The notes beneath the pieces are model-generated. The model was not told the origin of the DNA. It was given only the letters and a program-made list of their open reading frames with translations, and searched no databases. The position numbers were made by a program, and so were the translations under genes. This document shows positions 27,558-37,621 of a stretch of 64,000 nucleotides of DNA, one piece after another. Every line of letters starts with the position of its first letter. The first letter of the stretch is position 1. Source of the stretch: Hydrogenophaga sp. (lineage in GTDB: Bacteria > Pseudomonadota > Gammaproteobacteria > Burkholderiales > Burkholderiaceae_C); contig JAEUOT010000006.1 of NCBI GenBank assembly GCA_016790705.1, forward strand, positions 62,001-126,000, read 5' to 3'.

Positions 27558-28531
27558 GTCTGCTGCAAGTGCGCAACCTGGTGGTCGAGTTTCCCGGTCG
27601 GCGCGGCACGCTGCGTGCGCTGGACGACGTGTCCTTCGAGATCGCACCCGGCGAGATCCTCGGCGTGGTGGGGGAATCGGGTGCGGGCAAGTCCTTGACC
27701 GGTGCCTCGATCATCGGGCTGCTGGAGCCGCCGGGGCGCATCGCAGGGGGGCAGATCCTGCTGGAGGGGCGTCGCATCGACAACCTGGCGCCGGTGGAGA
27801 TGCGCAAGGTGCGCGGACGGCAGATCGGAGCGATCTTCCAGGACCCGCTGACCTCGCTGAATCCGCTGTACACCGTCGGTCGCCAACTGATCGAGACGAT
27901 CATGACGCACTTGCCGGTCAATCCGGCCGAGGCGCGCCGGCGGGCGATCCAACTGCTCGGCGACACCGGTATTCCGGCCGCCGCGCAGCGCATCGACCAC
28001 TACCCGCACCAGTTCTCGGGCGGCATGCGCCAGCGGGTCGTGATCGCCCTGGCCCTGGCCGCAGAGCCGCGACTGATCGTGGCCGACGAACCGACGACGG
28101 CGCTGGACGTGTCGATTCAGGCGCAGATCATTGCGCTGCTCAAGGCCATCTGCAAGGACCGGGGGGCTGCGGTGATGCTGATCACTCACGACATGGGCGT
28201 GATCGCCGAAACCTGTGACCGCGTCGCGGTGATGTATGCGGGGCGCATCGCCGAAATCGGTCCGGTGCACGACGTGATCCATCGGCCAGCCCATCCCTAC
28301 ACCGCAGGCCTGATGGACTGCATTCCGGACATGGCGCAGGACCGCGAGCGTTTGAACCAGATCGATGGTGCGATGCCTCGCCTCGACGCGATTCCTGCGG
28401 GCTGTGCGTTTCACCCCCGTTGCGAACGCGCCTTCGAGCCCTGCCTTCGACAGCGCCCCGAGCTGTCGGGTGCGGGCGCGACGCGATCGGCTTGCTGGCT
28501 GCACATGGCCCAGACAGGAGGTGGTGCATGA
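27554..28531 (+). CDS. ABC transporter ATP-binding protein, DppD-type
   Basis: A 325-residue ATPase. Walker A is [11 protein letters not shown], the signature is [11 protein letters not shown], Walker B is [12 protein letters not shown], and the switch His lies in LITHDMG. The C-terminal oligopeptide-transporter extension with a Cys-containing element ([16 protein letters not shown]) is typical of DppD/OppD. ATGA overlaps join it to both neighbours. Confidence 0.94.
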   Translation: MSLLQVRNLVVEFPGRRGTLRALDDVSFEIAPGEILGVVGESGAGKSLTGASIIGLLEPPGRIAGGQILLEGRRIDNLAPVEMRKVRGRQIGAIFQDPLTSLNPLYTVGRQLIETIMTHLPVNPAEARRRAIQLLGDTGIPAAAQRIDHYPHQFSGGMRQRVVIALALAAEPRLIVADEPTTALDVSIQAQIIALLKAICKDRGAAVMLITHDMGVIAETCDRVAVMYAGRIAEIGPVHDVIHRPAHPYTAGLMDCIPDMAQDRERLNQIDGAMPRLDAIPAGCAFHPRCERAFEPCLRQRPELSGAGATRSACWLHMAQTGGGA

Positions 28532-29538
28532 GCGCGCCTACCACCGATGCACCGCTGGTGCGGGCCACGGATCTGGCCAAGACCTTCGATGTCTCGGCGC
28601 CGTGGCTCAACCGGGTGCTGGAGCGGCGACCGCGACAACTGCTGCACGCGGTGGACGGCGTTGGCTTCGAGATCCGGCGCGGGCAGACGCTGGCGCTGGT
28701 GGGCGAGTCGGGCTGCGGCAAGAGCACGGTCGCGCGCCTGCTGGTGGGCTTGTACGAGCCATCGCGGGGCGACTTCCGGTTCGACGGTCAGGACACACAT
28801 GCGGCCTTCAGGACCCCGCAGGGACGCCAGTTGCGACGCCGCATCCAGATGATCTTCCAGGACCCGTATGCCAGTCTGAATCCCCGCTGGCGGGTGCAGG
28901 ACATCGTGGCTGAGCCCTTGATCGAGCACGGCCTGGTATCGGGCGCGGCAGTGTTGCGTGAGCGGGTCGGCGAGCTGCTGCAGTCGGTGGGCCTGTCGCC
29001 ACAGGATGCCGTGCGTTATCCGCACCAGTTCTCGGGCGGCCAGCGCCAGCGCATTTCCATCGCCCGGGCCCTGGCAACGCACCCTGAGTTCCTGGTCTGC
29101 GATGAGCCGACCTCGGCGCTGGACGTCAGTGTGCAGGCCCAGGTGCTCAATCTGATGAAGGACCTGCAGCGACAGCAGGGGCTGACCTATCTGTTCATCA
29201 GCCACAACCTGGCCGTGGTGCGGCATGTGAGCGACCAGGTGGGGGTGATGTACCTCGGGCGGCTGGTGGAGCTGGCGGACAAGCACACGCTGTTCGATGC
29301 ACCGCGTCACCCGTACACGCGCATGCTGCTGGACGCGATTCCGAAGATCCACGACACCGGCAAGGCGCGCACGCCGGTGCAGGGGGAGGTTCCCAATCCC
29401 CTGGAACCCCCGACGGGTTGTGCGTTCAATCCGCGTTGCCCGCATGCGAGCGAGCGGTGCCGGGTCGAGCGACCGGTGCTGCAGGCTGTCGGCGGCGTGC
29501 GCGTCGCATGTCACGCGGTCGAAGAAGGCCGGATCTGA
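28528..29538 (+). CDS. ABC transporter ATP-binding protein, DppF-type
   Basis: A 336-residue second ATPase. Walker A is [11 protein letters not shown], the signature [11 protein letters not shown], Walker [13 protein letters not shown], the switch His in FISHNLAVV. It ends with the oligopeptide C-terminal element ([15 protein letters not shown]). It is the last gene of the operon and is convergent with the RpiR-family regulator; the stop codons are about 20 bases apart. Confidence 0.94.
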   Translation: MSAPTTDAPLVRATDLAKTFDVSAPWLNRVLERRPRQLLHAVDGVGFEIRRGQTLALVGESGCGKSTVARLLVGLYEPSRGDFRFDGQDTHAAFRTPQGRQLRRRIQMIFQDPYASLNPRWRVQDIVAEPLIEHGLVSGAAVLRERVGELLQSVGLSPQDAVRYPHQFSGGQRQRISIARALATHPEFLVCDEPTSALDVSVQAQVLNLMKDLQRQQGLTYLFISHNLAVVRHVSDQVGVMYLGRLVELADKHTLFDAPRHPYTRMLLDAIPKIHDTGKARTPVQGEVPNPLEPPTGCAFNPRCPHASERCRVERPVLQAVGGVRVACHAVEEGRI

Positions 29539-29560
29539 CCTTCGGAAGAGCAACGCCCGC

Positions 29561-30409
29561 TCAGGCGTAGCGTTTGCTTCTCAGGTTGTTCTTCATTTCC
29601 TTGAGCAGCGGCTGCAGCTTGTTGCCGCCGATGCGCAGGGCCAGGCAGGTGGCGACCACATCGATGATCATCAGGTGCAACAGCCGTGAAGTCATGGGGC
29701 TGTAGCGGTCATAGCCCTCGGGGTGGTCGGCCGACAGATGGATGTGCCCGGCGGTGGCCAGCGGAGAGCCGCTGGCGGTGATGGTGATGACGGTGGCGCC
29801 GTGCTTGCGGGCGATGTCGGCGGCGTCCATGAGGTCGCGTGTGCGTCCGGAATTGGAGACGATCACCAGACAGTCGCCAGGGCCGAGCAGCGAGGCGCTC
29901 ATCACCTGCATGTGGCCGTCGCTGTAGGCGATGGCGTTGATGCCCAGCCGGAAGAATTTGTGCTGTGCATCCTGCGCGACGATGCCCGAGTTGCCGGCGC
30001 CAAAAAACTCGATGCGGCCACGGTTCTTGTAGGTCGCCAGCAGGGCTTCGACCGCTTTCTCGATCGAATGCGTCGACGCGTCGTTGCGGTATTTGAGGAA
30101 GGCGGCCACCGTGTTGTCGATCACCTTGACCAGAACGTCACCGACCTTGTCGTCCACGTCCACGCTGCGGTGGATGAAAGGAACGCCTTCGCTGACCGTG
30201 CCGGCCAGCTTGAGCTTGAAGTCCGACAGTCCGTCATAGCCCATGCTGCGGCAGAAGCGGACCACGGTGGGTTTGCTCACGTGCGCGCGGTCGGCCAGCT
30301 CGGACACCGGCAGGCTGGCAAAGCTGCGCGGGTCCAGCAGCACGAGTTTGGCCACACGCTGCTCGGCAGGCGCCAGCGAGGGCATGGAGGCTTTGATTCG
30401 GTCAAGCAT
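29561..30409 (-). CDS. RpiR/HexR-family transcriptional regulator
   Basis: A 282-residue regulator. The N-terminal HTH (about 1-77) contains LPVSELADRAHVSKPTVVRF and MGYDGLSDFKLKLA. A SIS sugar-phosphate-binding domain (about 115-250) contains RIEFFGAGNSGIVAQDAQ and VIVSNSGRTRDLMDAA. HexR proteins of this layout sense keto-deoxy-phosphogluconate and control central carbon genes. It is divergent from transaldolase with a 60-base shared promoter region, so tal is its most probable target. The exact effector is not determined. Confidence 0.88.
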   Translation of the reverse strand: MLDRIKASMPSLAPAEQRVAKLVLLDPRSFASLPVSELADRAHVSKPTVVRFCRSMGYDGLSDFKLKLAGTVSEGVPFIHRSVDVDDKVGDVLVKVIDNTVAAFLKYRNDASTHSIEKAVEALLATYKNRGRIEFFGAGNSGIVAQDAQHKFFRLGINAIAYSDGHMQVMSASLLGPGDCLVIVSNSGRTRDLMDAADIARKHGATVITITASGSPLATAGHIHLSADHPEGYDRYSPMTSRLLHLMIIDVVATCLALRIGGNKLQPLLKEMKNNLRSKRYA

Positions 30410-30418
30410 GCGAAAATG

Positions 30419-30431
30419 GTAACCCAGTTAC
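30419..30431. promoter_or_regulatory. Candidate operator between rpiR-like gene and tal
   Basis: GTAAC and GTTAC form a perfect 5-3-5 inverted repeat around CCA, ten bases upstream of the regulator start. It is a plausible binding site for the RpiR-family protein, giving autoregulation and control of tal. The repeat is short, so this is tentative. Confidence 0.4.
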
Positions 30432-30469
30432 ATCTTTCTGTGAAACCTCGTCAACCCTGAGAGATTCCG

Positions 30470-31411
30470 ATGAACCAGCTCGATGCCCTCAAACAGCTCA
30501 CCACCGTGGTCGCCGACACCGGCGATTTCAACCAGATTGCCGCGTTTTCGCCGCGTGACGCCACCACCAATCCTTCCCTGATCCTCAAGGCGGTGCAGAA
30601 ACCGGAATACGCGCCGCTGCTGAAGGAAACGCTCGCGGCTTACGGCCAGCACGGTGTCGAGGAGGTGATGAACCGGCTGCTGGTGCGCTTTGGCATCGAG
30701 ATCCTCAAGCACGTGCCCGGCCGGGTGTCGACAGAGGTGGACGCACGTCTGAGCTTCGACACAGAGGCCACTGTCACGCGCGCTCGCCGCATCGTCGACC
30801 TCTACCAGGGCGAGGGCGTGCACGTGGATCGCATCCTGATCAAGATCGCATCGACCTGGGAGGGTATCCAGGCCGCCGCGCGGCTGGAGCGCGACGGCAT
30901 CCACACCAACCTGACCTTGCTGTTCTCGTTCTGTCAGGCGGTGGCTTGCGGTCAGTCCAAGGTGCAGTTGATCTCACCGTTTGTCGGACGCATCTACGAC
31001 TGGTACAAGAAGCAGGCCGGTGCGGGCTGGGACGAGGCCGCGATGGCGGGTGCGAATGACCCGGGAGTGAAGTCGGTGCGCGCGATCTACAACTTCTACA
31101 AGAAGTACGGTATCGCGACCGAGGTGATGGGGGCGAGCTTCCGCAACGTCGGCCAGATCACCGCGCTGGCCGGCTGCGACCTGCTGACCATCAGCCCCGA
31201 CCTGCTGGCCCAGCTCGCTGGCAATGAGGCTCCGCTGACCAAGGCCCTGGACGCCGCTGCGGCGCAGGCCATGGACATTCCATTTGTTCAGTTCGATGAG
31301 GCGGGCTTCCGTTTTGCGCTGAATGAAGATGCCATGGCGACCGAAAAGCTGGCCGAGGGCATCCGTGCTTTCGTGGCGGACACAGTGAAGCTCGAAGCAA
31401 TGATGCGGTGA
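30470..31411 (+). CDS. tal: Transaldolase
   Basis: A 313-residue class I transaldolase of the pentose phosphate pathway, moving a dihydroxyacetone unit from sedoheptulose-7-phosphate to glyceraldehyde-3-phosphate. The Schiff-base lysine is Lys125 in [16 protein letters not shown]. Other marks are [12 protein letters not shown] and [11 protein letters not shown]. Length fits the TalB subfamily. GAGAG lies upstream of the ATG. Expression is likely linked to the divergent regulator. Confidence 0.95.
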   Translation: MNQLDALKQLTTVVADTGDFNQIAAFSPRDATTNPSLILKAVQKPEYAPLLKETLAAYGQHGVEEVMNRLLVRFGIEILKHVPGRVSTEVDARLSFDTEATVTRARRIVDLYQGEGVHVDRILIKIASTWEGIQAAARLERDGIHTNLTLLFSFCQAVACGQSKVQLISPFVGRIYDWYKKQAGAGWDEAAMAGANDPGVKSVRAIYNFYKKYGIATEVMGASFRNVGQITALAGCDLLTISPDLLAQLAGNEAPLTKALDAAAAQAMDIPFVQFDEAGFRFALNEDAMATEKLAEGIRAFVADTVKLEAMMR

Positions 31412-31430
31412 CATCTCTTGCGCTCCCGCA

Positions 31431-31470
31431 AACAAAAAGCCCCACAAGTTGCCTTGCGGGGCTTTTTGTT
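31431..31470. terminator. Bidirectional intrinsic terminator between tal and groEL
   Basis: AACAAAAAGCCCC and GGGGCTTTTTGTT are perfect inverted repeats with an inner CAAG/CTTG stem. A-run on one side and T-run on the other let it end both convergent transcripts. Confidence 0.93.
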
Positions 31471-31507
31471 CGGGTAAGGGCCGAAGCCCTCAGGCCGGGG
31501 GAGGCAA

Positions 31508-33199
<1,692 letters not shown>

Positions 33200-33490
33200 T
33201 TACTTCACGACGACCGCAAACAGGTCGTCTTCCTTCATGACCAGCAGTTCGTTGCCGTCGACCTTGACGGTCTGGCCGCTGTACTTGCCGAACAGAACGC
33301 GGTCACCGACCTTGACGTTCATGGCGGACAGTTCGCCCTTGTCGTTTTTCTTGCCGGGACCGACGGCCAGGACTTCGCCCTGGTCGGGCTTCTCGGCGGC
33401 GGCGTCGGGGATGACGATGCCGGAGGCGGTCTTGGTTTCGCTGTCAATGCGCTTGACGATCACGCGATCGGCGAGAGGACGAAGGTTCAT
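33200..33490 (-). CDS. groES: Co-chaperonin GroES
   Basis: The 96-residue 10 kDa co-chaperonin that caps GroEL. It starts [16 protein letters not shown], carries the mobile loop [15 protein letters not shown], and ends [24 protein letters not shown] provides the ribosome site. It is the first gene of groESL, downstream of a CIRCE operator. Confidence 0.98.
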   Translation of the reverse strand: MNLRPLADRVIVKRIDSETKTASGIVIPDAAAEKPDQGEVLAVGPGKKNDKGELSAMNVKVGDRVLFGKYSGQTVKVDGNELLVMKEDDLFAVVVK

Positions 33491-33582
33491 TGCATCTCCT
33501 GAAATGGATCAAGTGTTGGGGGTCGGATGGGCGGGCCACCGGCCATGGGGCCAGGCCCCGCGGATCGACTGGGAGTCGGGTG

Positions 33583-33609
33583 TTAGCACTCAACTCCAGC
33601 GAGTGCTAA
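33583..33609. promoter_or_regulatory. CIRCE operator (HrcA site) of groESL
   Basis: TTAGCACTC, nine bases, GAGTGCTAA: a perfect match to the CIRCE inverted repeat bound by the HrcA repressor. It lies about 90 bases upstream of groES, right after the promoter -10 box. Confidence 0.97.
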
Positions 33610-33637
33610 TCATAAGGGTGCCGACGGCCCATTTCAA
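33609..33637 (-). promoter_or_regulatory. groESL promoter, overlapping sigma-70 and sigma-32 elements
   Basis: On the minus strand, TTGAAA and TATGAT are spaced by exactly 17 bases, a strong sigma-70 promoter. The same sequence reads CTTGAAA, 13 bases, CCCTTAT, close to the sigma-32 consensus. The CIRCE repeat starts at the -10 box, so HrcA would block initiation. Confidence 0.8.
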
Positions 33638-33658
33638 GGGTGGTCGGGAAATTCCTGT

Positions 33659-34012
33659 TCAGCCGGGTGGCGTCGGGTTCGGCCGACGCGTGAGCTGCTT
33701 GAGCCACGACCAGGCGGCCAGACCAAGTCCGCCAAGCACCAGCAGGCCGGCGCCAAGCCAGCCGCCGCCACCAAACAGGACGAACGGCGACAGCAGCAAT
33801 GCCCCGCCCGCCATGCGGTGCGCAGGCAGCCGGTCAGCGGGCAGTCGCAAGAGCAGCAGACCCGTCGAGATTGCCCAGACCAGCATCGCCAGCATCATGG
33901 CTGCGCCTGACAGGCCCTCCACCTCGCGACCCGTGTCCAGCAGCATCATGGCGACCATGGGCAAAGAGGCCAGACCGCTGAGCACGGACAGGATCAGGAG
34001 CAGATAGTGCAT
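33659..34012 (-). CDS. Small membrane protein, function unknown
   Basis: A 117-residue protein with about four predicted transmembrane segments: MHYLLLILSVLSGLASLPMV, GAAMMLAMLVWAISTGLLLL, GALLLSPFVLFGGGGW, and AGLLVLGGLGLAAWSWL. The tail is basic (KQLTRRPNPTPPG). There is no clear ribosome site. It lies between the groES promoter and the ccoG upstream region on the minus strand. I do not recognise a family; it may be lineage-specific. Confidence 0.55.
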   Translation of the reverse strand: MHYLLLILSVLSGLASLPMVAMMLLDTGREVEGLSGAAMMLAMLVWAISTGLLLLRLPADRLPAHRMAGGALLLSPFVLFGGGGWLGAGLLVLGGLGLAAWSWLKQLTRRPNPTPPG

Positions 34013-34104
34013 GGGGTTTGTGCCGGGGAAGGTGGTGGGAGGCGCGAGGGTGGCCGGAAATCATAGCGATGCATGACGGGCCCGAGCGCCGTGACACCGC
34101 TGCC

Positions 34105-34130
34105 ATTGACTGCCATATCTGGCAGTCAAT
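34105..34130. promoter_or_regulatory. Perfect 11-4-11 inverted repeat, probable operator
   Basis: ATTGACTGCCA, TATC, TGGCAGTCAAT: perfect 11-base arms. An outer TGCC/GGCA pair lies just beyond with a two-base bulge. It is 123 bases upstream of the ccoG ATG and 93 bases upstream of the divergent small membrane protein. It has no T-run, so it looks like a DNA-binding site rather than a terminator. The spacing does not fit FNR (TTGAT-N4-ATCAA). Confidence 0.6.
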
Positions 34131-34252
34131 TTGGCATCCTGAAGTGACCGAAAGGTCGTCACGCGGTGTAACAAGCTGAATTTGAACGGTTTTTCGGCTT
34201 GGCATGGTTCTTGGACGTCTGGCGTGCAAGCCCCATTTCCGAAGCCGACACC

Positions 34253-35683
34253 ATGTCATCTGCCACCGAACTCACCCAGACTCCACAGACCGACCAAGAG
34301 CCCGACGACATCGAGGTATCGCTGTACGAGGCGCGCAAGAAGATCCAGCCTCGCTCCGTGACCGGCACCTTCGTCAAATGGCGCTGGGCGCTGGTGTGGG
34401 TGACACAAATCCTGTTCTACGGTGTGCCGTGGTTCAACTGGAACGGGCGTCAGGCGGTGCTGTTCGACCTGCTGTCGCGGCGCTTCTACCTGGGCGGCCT
34501 GGTCTTGTACCCGCAGGACTTTGTCTACCTCACCGGTCTGCTGGTGATGTCGGCGCTGTCGCTGTTCCTGTTCACTGCGGTGGCGGGGCGCCTGTGGTGC
34601 GGGTATGCCTGTCCGCAGACGGTGTACACCGAGATCTTCATGTGGTTCGAGAAGTACTTCGAGGGTGACCGGGCGGCGCGGATCCGTCTGGACGACGCGC
34701 CGCTGTCGGGTGCCAAGTTCGCCCGTCGCGGCGCCAAGCACCTGGCCTGGGTGGTGTTTGCGCTGTGGACCGGCTTCACCTTCGTGGGCTACTTCACCCC
34801 GATCCGCAACCAGTTCAGCGAGGTGCTCAGCGGCTCCCTGGGCGCCTGGCAGACCTTCTGGATCTTCTTCTACAGCTTTGCCACCTACGGCAACGCCGGC
34901 TTCATGCGCGAGCAGGTCTGCAAGTACATGTGCCCCTATGCCCGCTTCCAGAGTGCCATGTTCGACAAGGACACGCTGATCGTCACCTACGACACGGCGC
35001 GGGGCGAGCCACGCGGTTCGCGCGGCAAGAAGGTGGACTACAAGGAAAAGGGCCTGGGCGCCTGCGTGGACTGCACGCTGTGTGTGCAGGTCTGTCCGAC
35101 CGGTATCGACATCCGCAAGGGCCTGCAGTACGAGTGCATCGGTTGCGGCGCCTGTGCGGACGTGTGTGACGAGGTGATGGACAAGTTCGGCTACGAACGT
35201 GGCCTGGTCAAGTATTCGACCCAGAACGCCATGACCAACGGCTGGAACCGGTCGCAGATCGTGCAGCGGGCGATGCGCCCGCGCGTGCTGATCTACTCGA
35301 CCATCCTGGCGGCCATCGCCGTGGCGGTCGGTGTGAGCCTGTACATGCGCGTGCCGATGAAGGTCGACGTGATCCGCGACCGCGGTGCGCTGGCGCGCAT
35401 GGTGGAGCAAGGACGCATCGAGAACGTCTATCGCCTGCAGATCATGAACGCGACCGAACAGAAGCAGGACGTCACGATCGCGGTGGAGGGCATGCCGGGC
35501 ATTGTTCTGGCCTCGGAGCCGACGGTCGAGGTGCTGCCGACCGAGGTGCGAACGCTGGCGGTGCGGGTGCAGATTCCCCCGAGCAACGATTCGGGCGCCC
35601 ATCCCATCGTGTTCAAGCTGCAGTCGCAGAACGATCCGGCGATCCATCTGGACGAAAAGACGACGTTCCTGGTGCCGCGCTGA
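34253..35683 (+). CDS. ccoG: Cytochrome c oxidase accessory protein CcoG
   Basis: A 476-residue inner-membrane ferredoxin-like protein (RdxA/FixG family) that helps deliver copper to cbb3-type oxidase. It has several transmembrane helices in the N-terminal half. CGYACPQTVYTE and CKYMCPYARF precede a 2[4Fe-4S] region, CVDCTLCVQVCPTG and CIGCGACADVCDEV. A C-terminal immunoglobulin-like FixG domain spans about 360-476. ccoNOP and ccoI are not in the window, so the gene stands apart from its usual cluster. Confidence 0.94.
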   Translation: MSSATELTQTPQTDQEPDDIEVSLYEARKKIQPRSVTGTFVKWRWALVWVTQILFYGVPWFNWNGRQAVLFDLLSRRFYLGGLVLYPQDFVYLTGLLVMSALSLFLFTAVAGRLWCGYACPQTVYTEIFMWFEKYFEGDRAARIRLDDAPLSGAKFARRGAKHLAWVVFALWTGFTFVGYFTPIRNQFSEVLSGSLGAWQTFWIFFYSFATYGNAGFMREQVCKYMCPYARFQSAMFDKDTLIVTYDTARGEPRGSRGKKVDYKEKGLGACVDCTLCVQVCPTGIDIRKGLQYECIGCGACADVCDEVMDKFGYERGLVKYSTQNAMTNGWNRSQIVQRAMRPRVLIYSTILAAIAVAVGVSLYMRVPMKVDVIRDRGALARMVEQGRIENVYRLQIMNATEQKQDVTIAVEGMPGIVLASEPTVEVLPTEVRTLAVRVQIPPSNDSGAHPIVFKLQSQNDPAIHLDEKTTFLVPR

Positions 35684-35699
35684 CGCGCTGAAGCCTGGC

Positions 35700-35790
35700 G
35701 GCCTCCGGGCGGGGCTGCCCCCGTCCAGGGAGGCCGATCCCCGCCGGGACTGGGGGGCTGGCGCGGCGTCGGCGCGACACCGAAGGGGTG
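35700..35790. repeat. GC-rich inverted-repeat block after ccoG
   Basis: GGCCTCC (35700-35706) and GGAGGCC (35729-35735) form a stem, followed by another GC-rich segment with CTGGGGGGCTGG and CCGAAGGGGTGGG. It resembles the G-run elements near gspF only loosely. It may be a terminator-like or REP-like block. Confidence 0.35.
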
Positions 35791-35842
35791 GGTGGTGCAG
35801 ATCCGAGTGATAAAAGTCACGTCGGGCCCTTACGATCTCCCC

Positions 35843-37603
35843 ATGCCTGCGTCACGGCCCCACCTCACCAAGCCCTGCGCCCGCCGCCGCCTCCTGGCCC
35901 AATGGCCGTGCTGGCTGCTGGCCTGCTGGCTTTTCCTGGTGCCATGGCCGTCCTGGGCCGCAGCCGTGCCCGGCGAGGGCGATATCACGCTGCAGACGCA
36001 GTTCTGGATCGACAGCTCGGGCCAGAGCAGTGCCGACGAGGTCGAACGCCAGGCCGATCGGTTCGAGGACATGGCGCGCGACCGGTCGTTCCAGCTCGAC
36101 CCGGCGGCCGCGCTCTGGATCCGCATCTCGATGCAGCGGCTGGATCAGGACAAACGCTGGTACCTGCTGCTCACGGCATCGGCGTTCAACAACGAGGTCA
36201 GCCTGCATGTGCGCAGCGCGACAGGGGGCTGGCTGGTGCAGCGCTCGGGCGATCATCTGCCGGTGGCCCAGTGGGATCACCCCGACCAGACGCCGGTGTT
36301 TGCGGTGGATCCGGCCAGTGTGGGTCCGCTGTGGCTGCGCATCGTCAACTCGCCGACGCCCACCAGCCCGCGGTTGCAGTTACTGACCGAAGAGCATCTC
36401 CAGACCAAGCGCTACACGACCCTGCTGTTCATCGGGGGATACCTGGGCTTCGGGCTGCTGGCGCTGTTTCTGGGCGTGGTGCACGCCCGGCTCTATGCGG
36501 ACCGGGCGTTTCTCGCCTATTGCGTCTATGTGGCCTGCATGCTGGGCTTCCAGTCTTCATATACGGGCATCGCGGGGCTGTTTTTCTGGCCGCATTGGGC
36601 CGCCTGGAACGACCAGGCCCCCGCGTTCTTCATGCTCTGGCTGACCGGCGCCGGCATCTGGTTTGTGCGGGAGGCTTGCGCGGTATCGCGCTACCACCGT
36701 GGGCTCGACCGCCTGGTGGTGGTCTGGTCGGTGATCGGCCTGCTCTACCCATTCCTGTACGCCCACTGGCTCAGCCCGGTGGCGTTCCAGTTGCTCAACC
36801 TCTACGGTCTGCTGTCGGTGCTGCTGAGCATCTCCGTGTGCCTGTGGGCCTGGCGCAAGGGCGAAACCTACGCCGGCTGGCTGGCGCTGGGCTTTCTGCC
36901 CGTGCACCTGGGCTATCCCTTTCCCGCGTTGCGCAGCGCCGGCTGGCTGCCCGACAGTTGGGCGACGCAGTACGCGGTCCTGATCGGCTCGGCGGTTGAA
37001 ATTCCGCTCCTGCTGTACATCCTTCACCGCAGAGCGAAGGACTTCAGCGAGACGCGTGCGCGGCTGCGCGCGGTGGAAAGCACCGATCCGCTGACGGGCC
37101 TGACCATCGTGCCGGTGCTGCGCCTTCGCCTGCGCGACGCCTTCAGGCGGGCGCGGCGTGGCCATCACCAGTGCGGCGTGCTGCTGGCAGAACTGTCGAA
37201 TCACGCCGAGATCGTGACCCGCGAGGGGCGGGAGGCGGGGGATCGTGCGCTGGTGGTGGGGGCCGCTCGCCTGGCCAGTGTGGTGCGCGACGTGGACACG
37301 GTCTGCCGTGTGTCCGACACCCGTTTCGCCCTGCTGATCGAAGGTCCCGTGAAGCCGGATCTGCTCAGGCTGACCGCCCAGCACGTGGTGGCCAAGGGGC
37401 TTGAGAGAGTGCCGGCGCTGCCCAGTGAGCTCTCACTGCGCTTTCGGGTGGTGTCTGCGGCCACGCCGGAGGCCGATGCCGAAGAGGGGGAGGCGCCCGA
37501 TGAGCGGCTGCTGGAGCGTCTGCATCGGGCACTGGACCGGATGGGCAGCGACCCGCGCAAGGTCGTGCTGCACCTGTCCGGACGTCAGCAGGCCCCCGTC
37601 TGA
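35843..37603 (+). CDS. 7TM-DISM sensor with degenerate GGDEF domain
   Basis: A 586-residue membrane sensor. After a signal-anchor (about 18-40) comes a periplasmic 7TMR-DISM extracellular domain (about 45-185, ALWIRISMQRLDQDKRWYLL). Seven transmembrane helices follow (about 195-400), then a cytoplasmic GGDEF-like domain (about 415-575). That domain opens canonically with STDPLTGLTIV, but the GGDEF signature is replaced by RVSDTRF, so cyclase activity is unlikely. It may bind GTP or c-di-GMP or signal through protein contacts. ATG at 35843 is preferred over an in-frame GTG at 35792 because it leads directly into the basic signal-anchor. Confidence 0.82.
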   Translation: MPASRPHLTKPCARRRLLAQWPCWLLACWLFLVPWPSWAAAVPGEGDITLQTQFWIDSSGQSSADEVERQADRFEDMARDRSFQLDPAAALWIRISMQRLDQDKRWYLLLTASAFNNEVSLHVRSATGGWLVQRSGDHLPVAQWDHPDQTPVFAVDPASVGPLWLRIVNSPTPTSPRLQLLTEEHLQTKRYTTLLFIGGYLGFGLLALFLGVVHARLYADRAFLAYCVYVACMLGFQSSYTGIAGLFFWPHWAAWNDQAPAFFMLWLTGAGIWFVREACAVSRYHRGLDRLVVVWSVIGLLYPFLYAHWLSPVAFQLLNLYGLLSVLLSISVCLWAWRKGETYAGWLALGFLPVHLGYPFPALRSAGWLPDSWATQYAVLIGSAVEIPLLLYILHRRAKDFSETRARLRAVESTDPLTGLTIVPVLRLRLRDAFRRARRGHHQCGVLLAELSNHAEIVTREGREAGDRALVVGAARLASVVRDVDTVCRVSDTRFALLIEGPVKPDLLRLTAQHVVAKGLERVPALPSELSLRFRVVSAATPEADAEEGEAPDERLLERLHRALDRMGSDPRKVVLHLSGRQQAPV

Positions 37604-37621
37604 CCCAAGCCCGTCCGGGTC

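Noticed and set aside
34105-34130. FNR/Anr box before ccoG
   Set aside because: TTGAC and GTCAA half-sites are too far apart for the TTGAT-N4-ATCAA arrangement.
34256-35647. 463-codon open frame on the minus strand
   Set aside because: Antisense to ccoG, whose ferredoxin motifs are unmistakable; composition is His/Arg-rich shadow.
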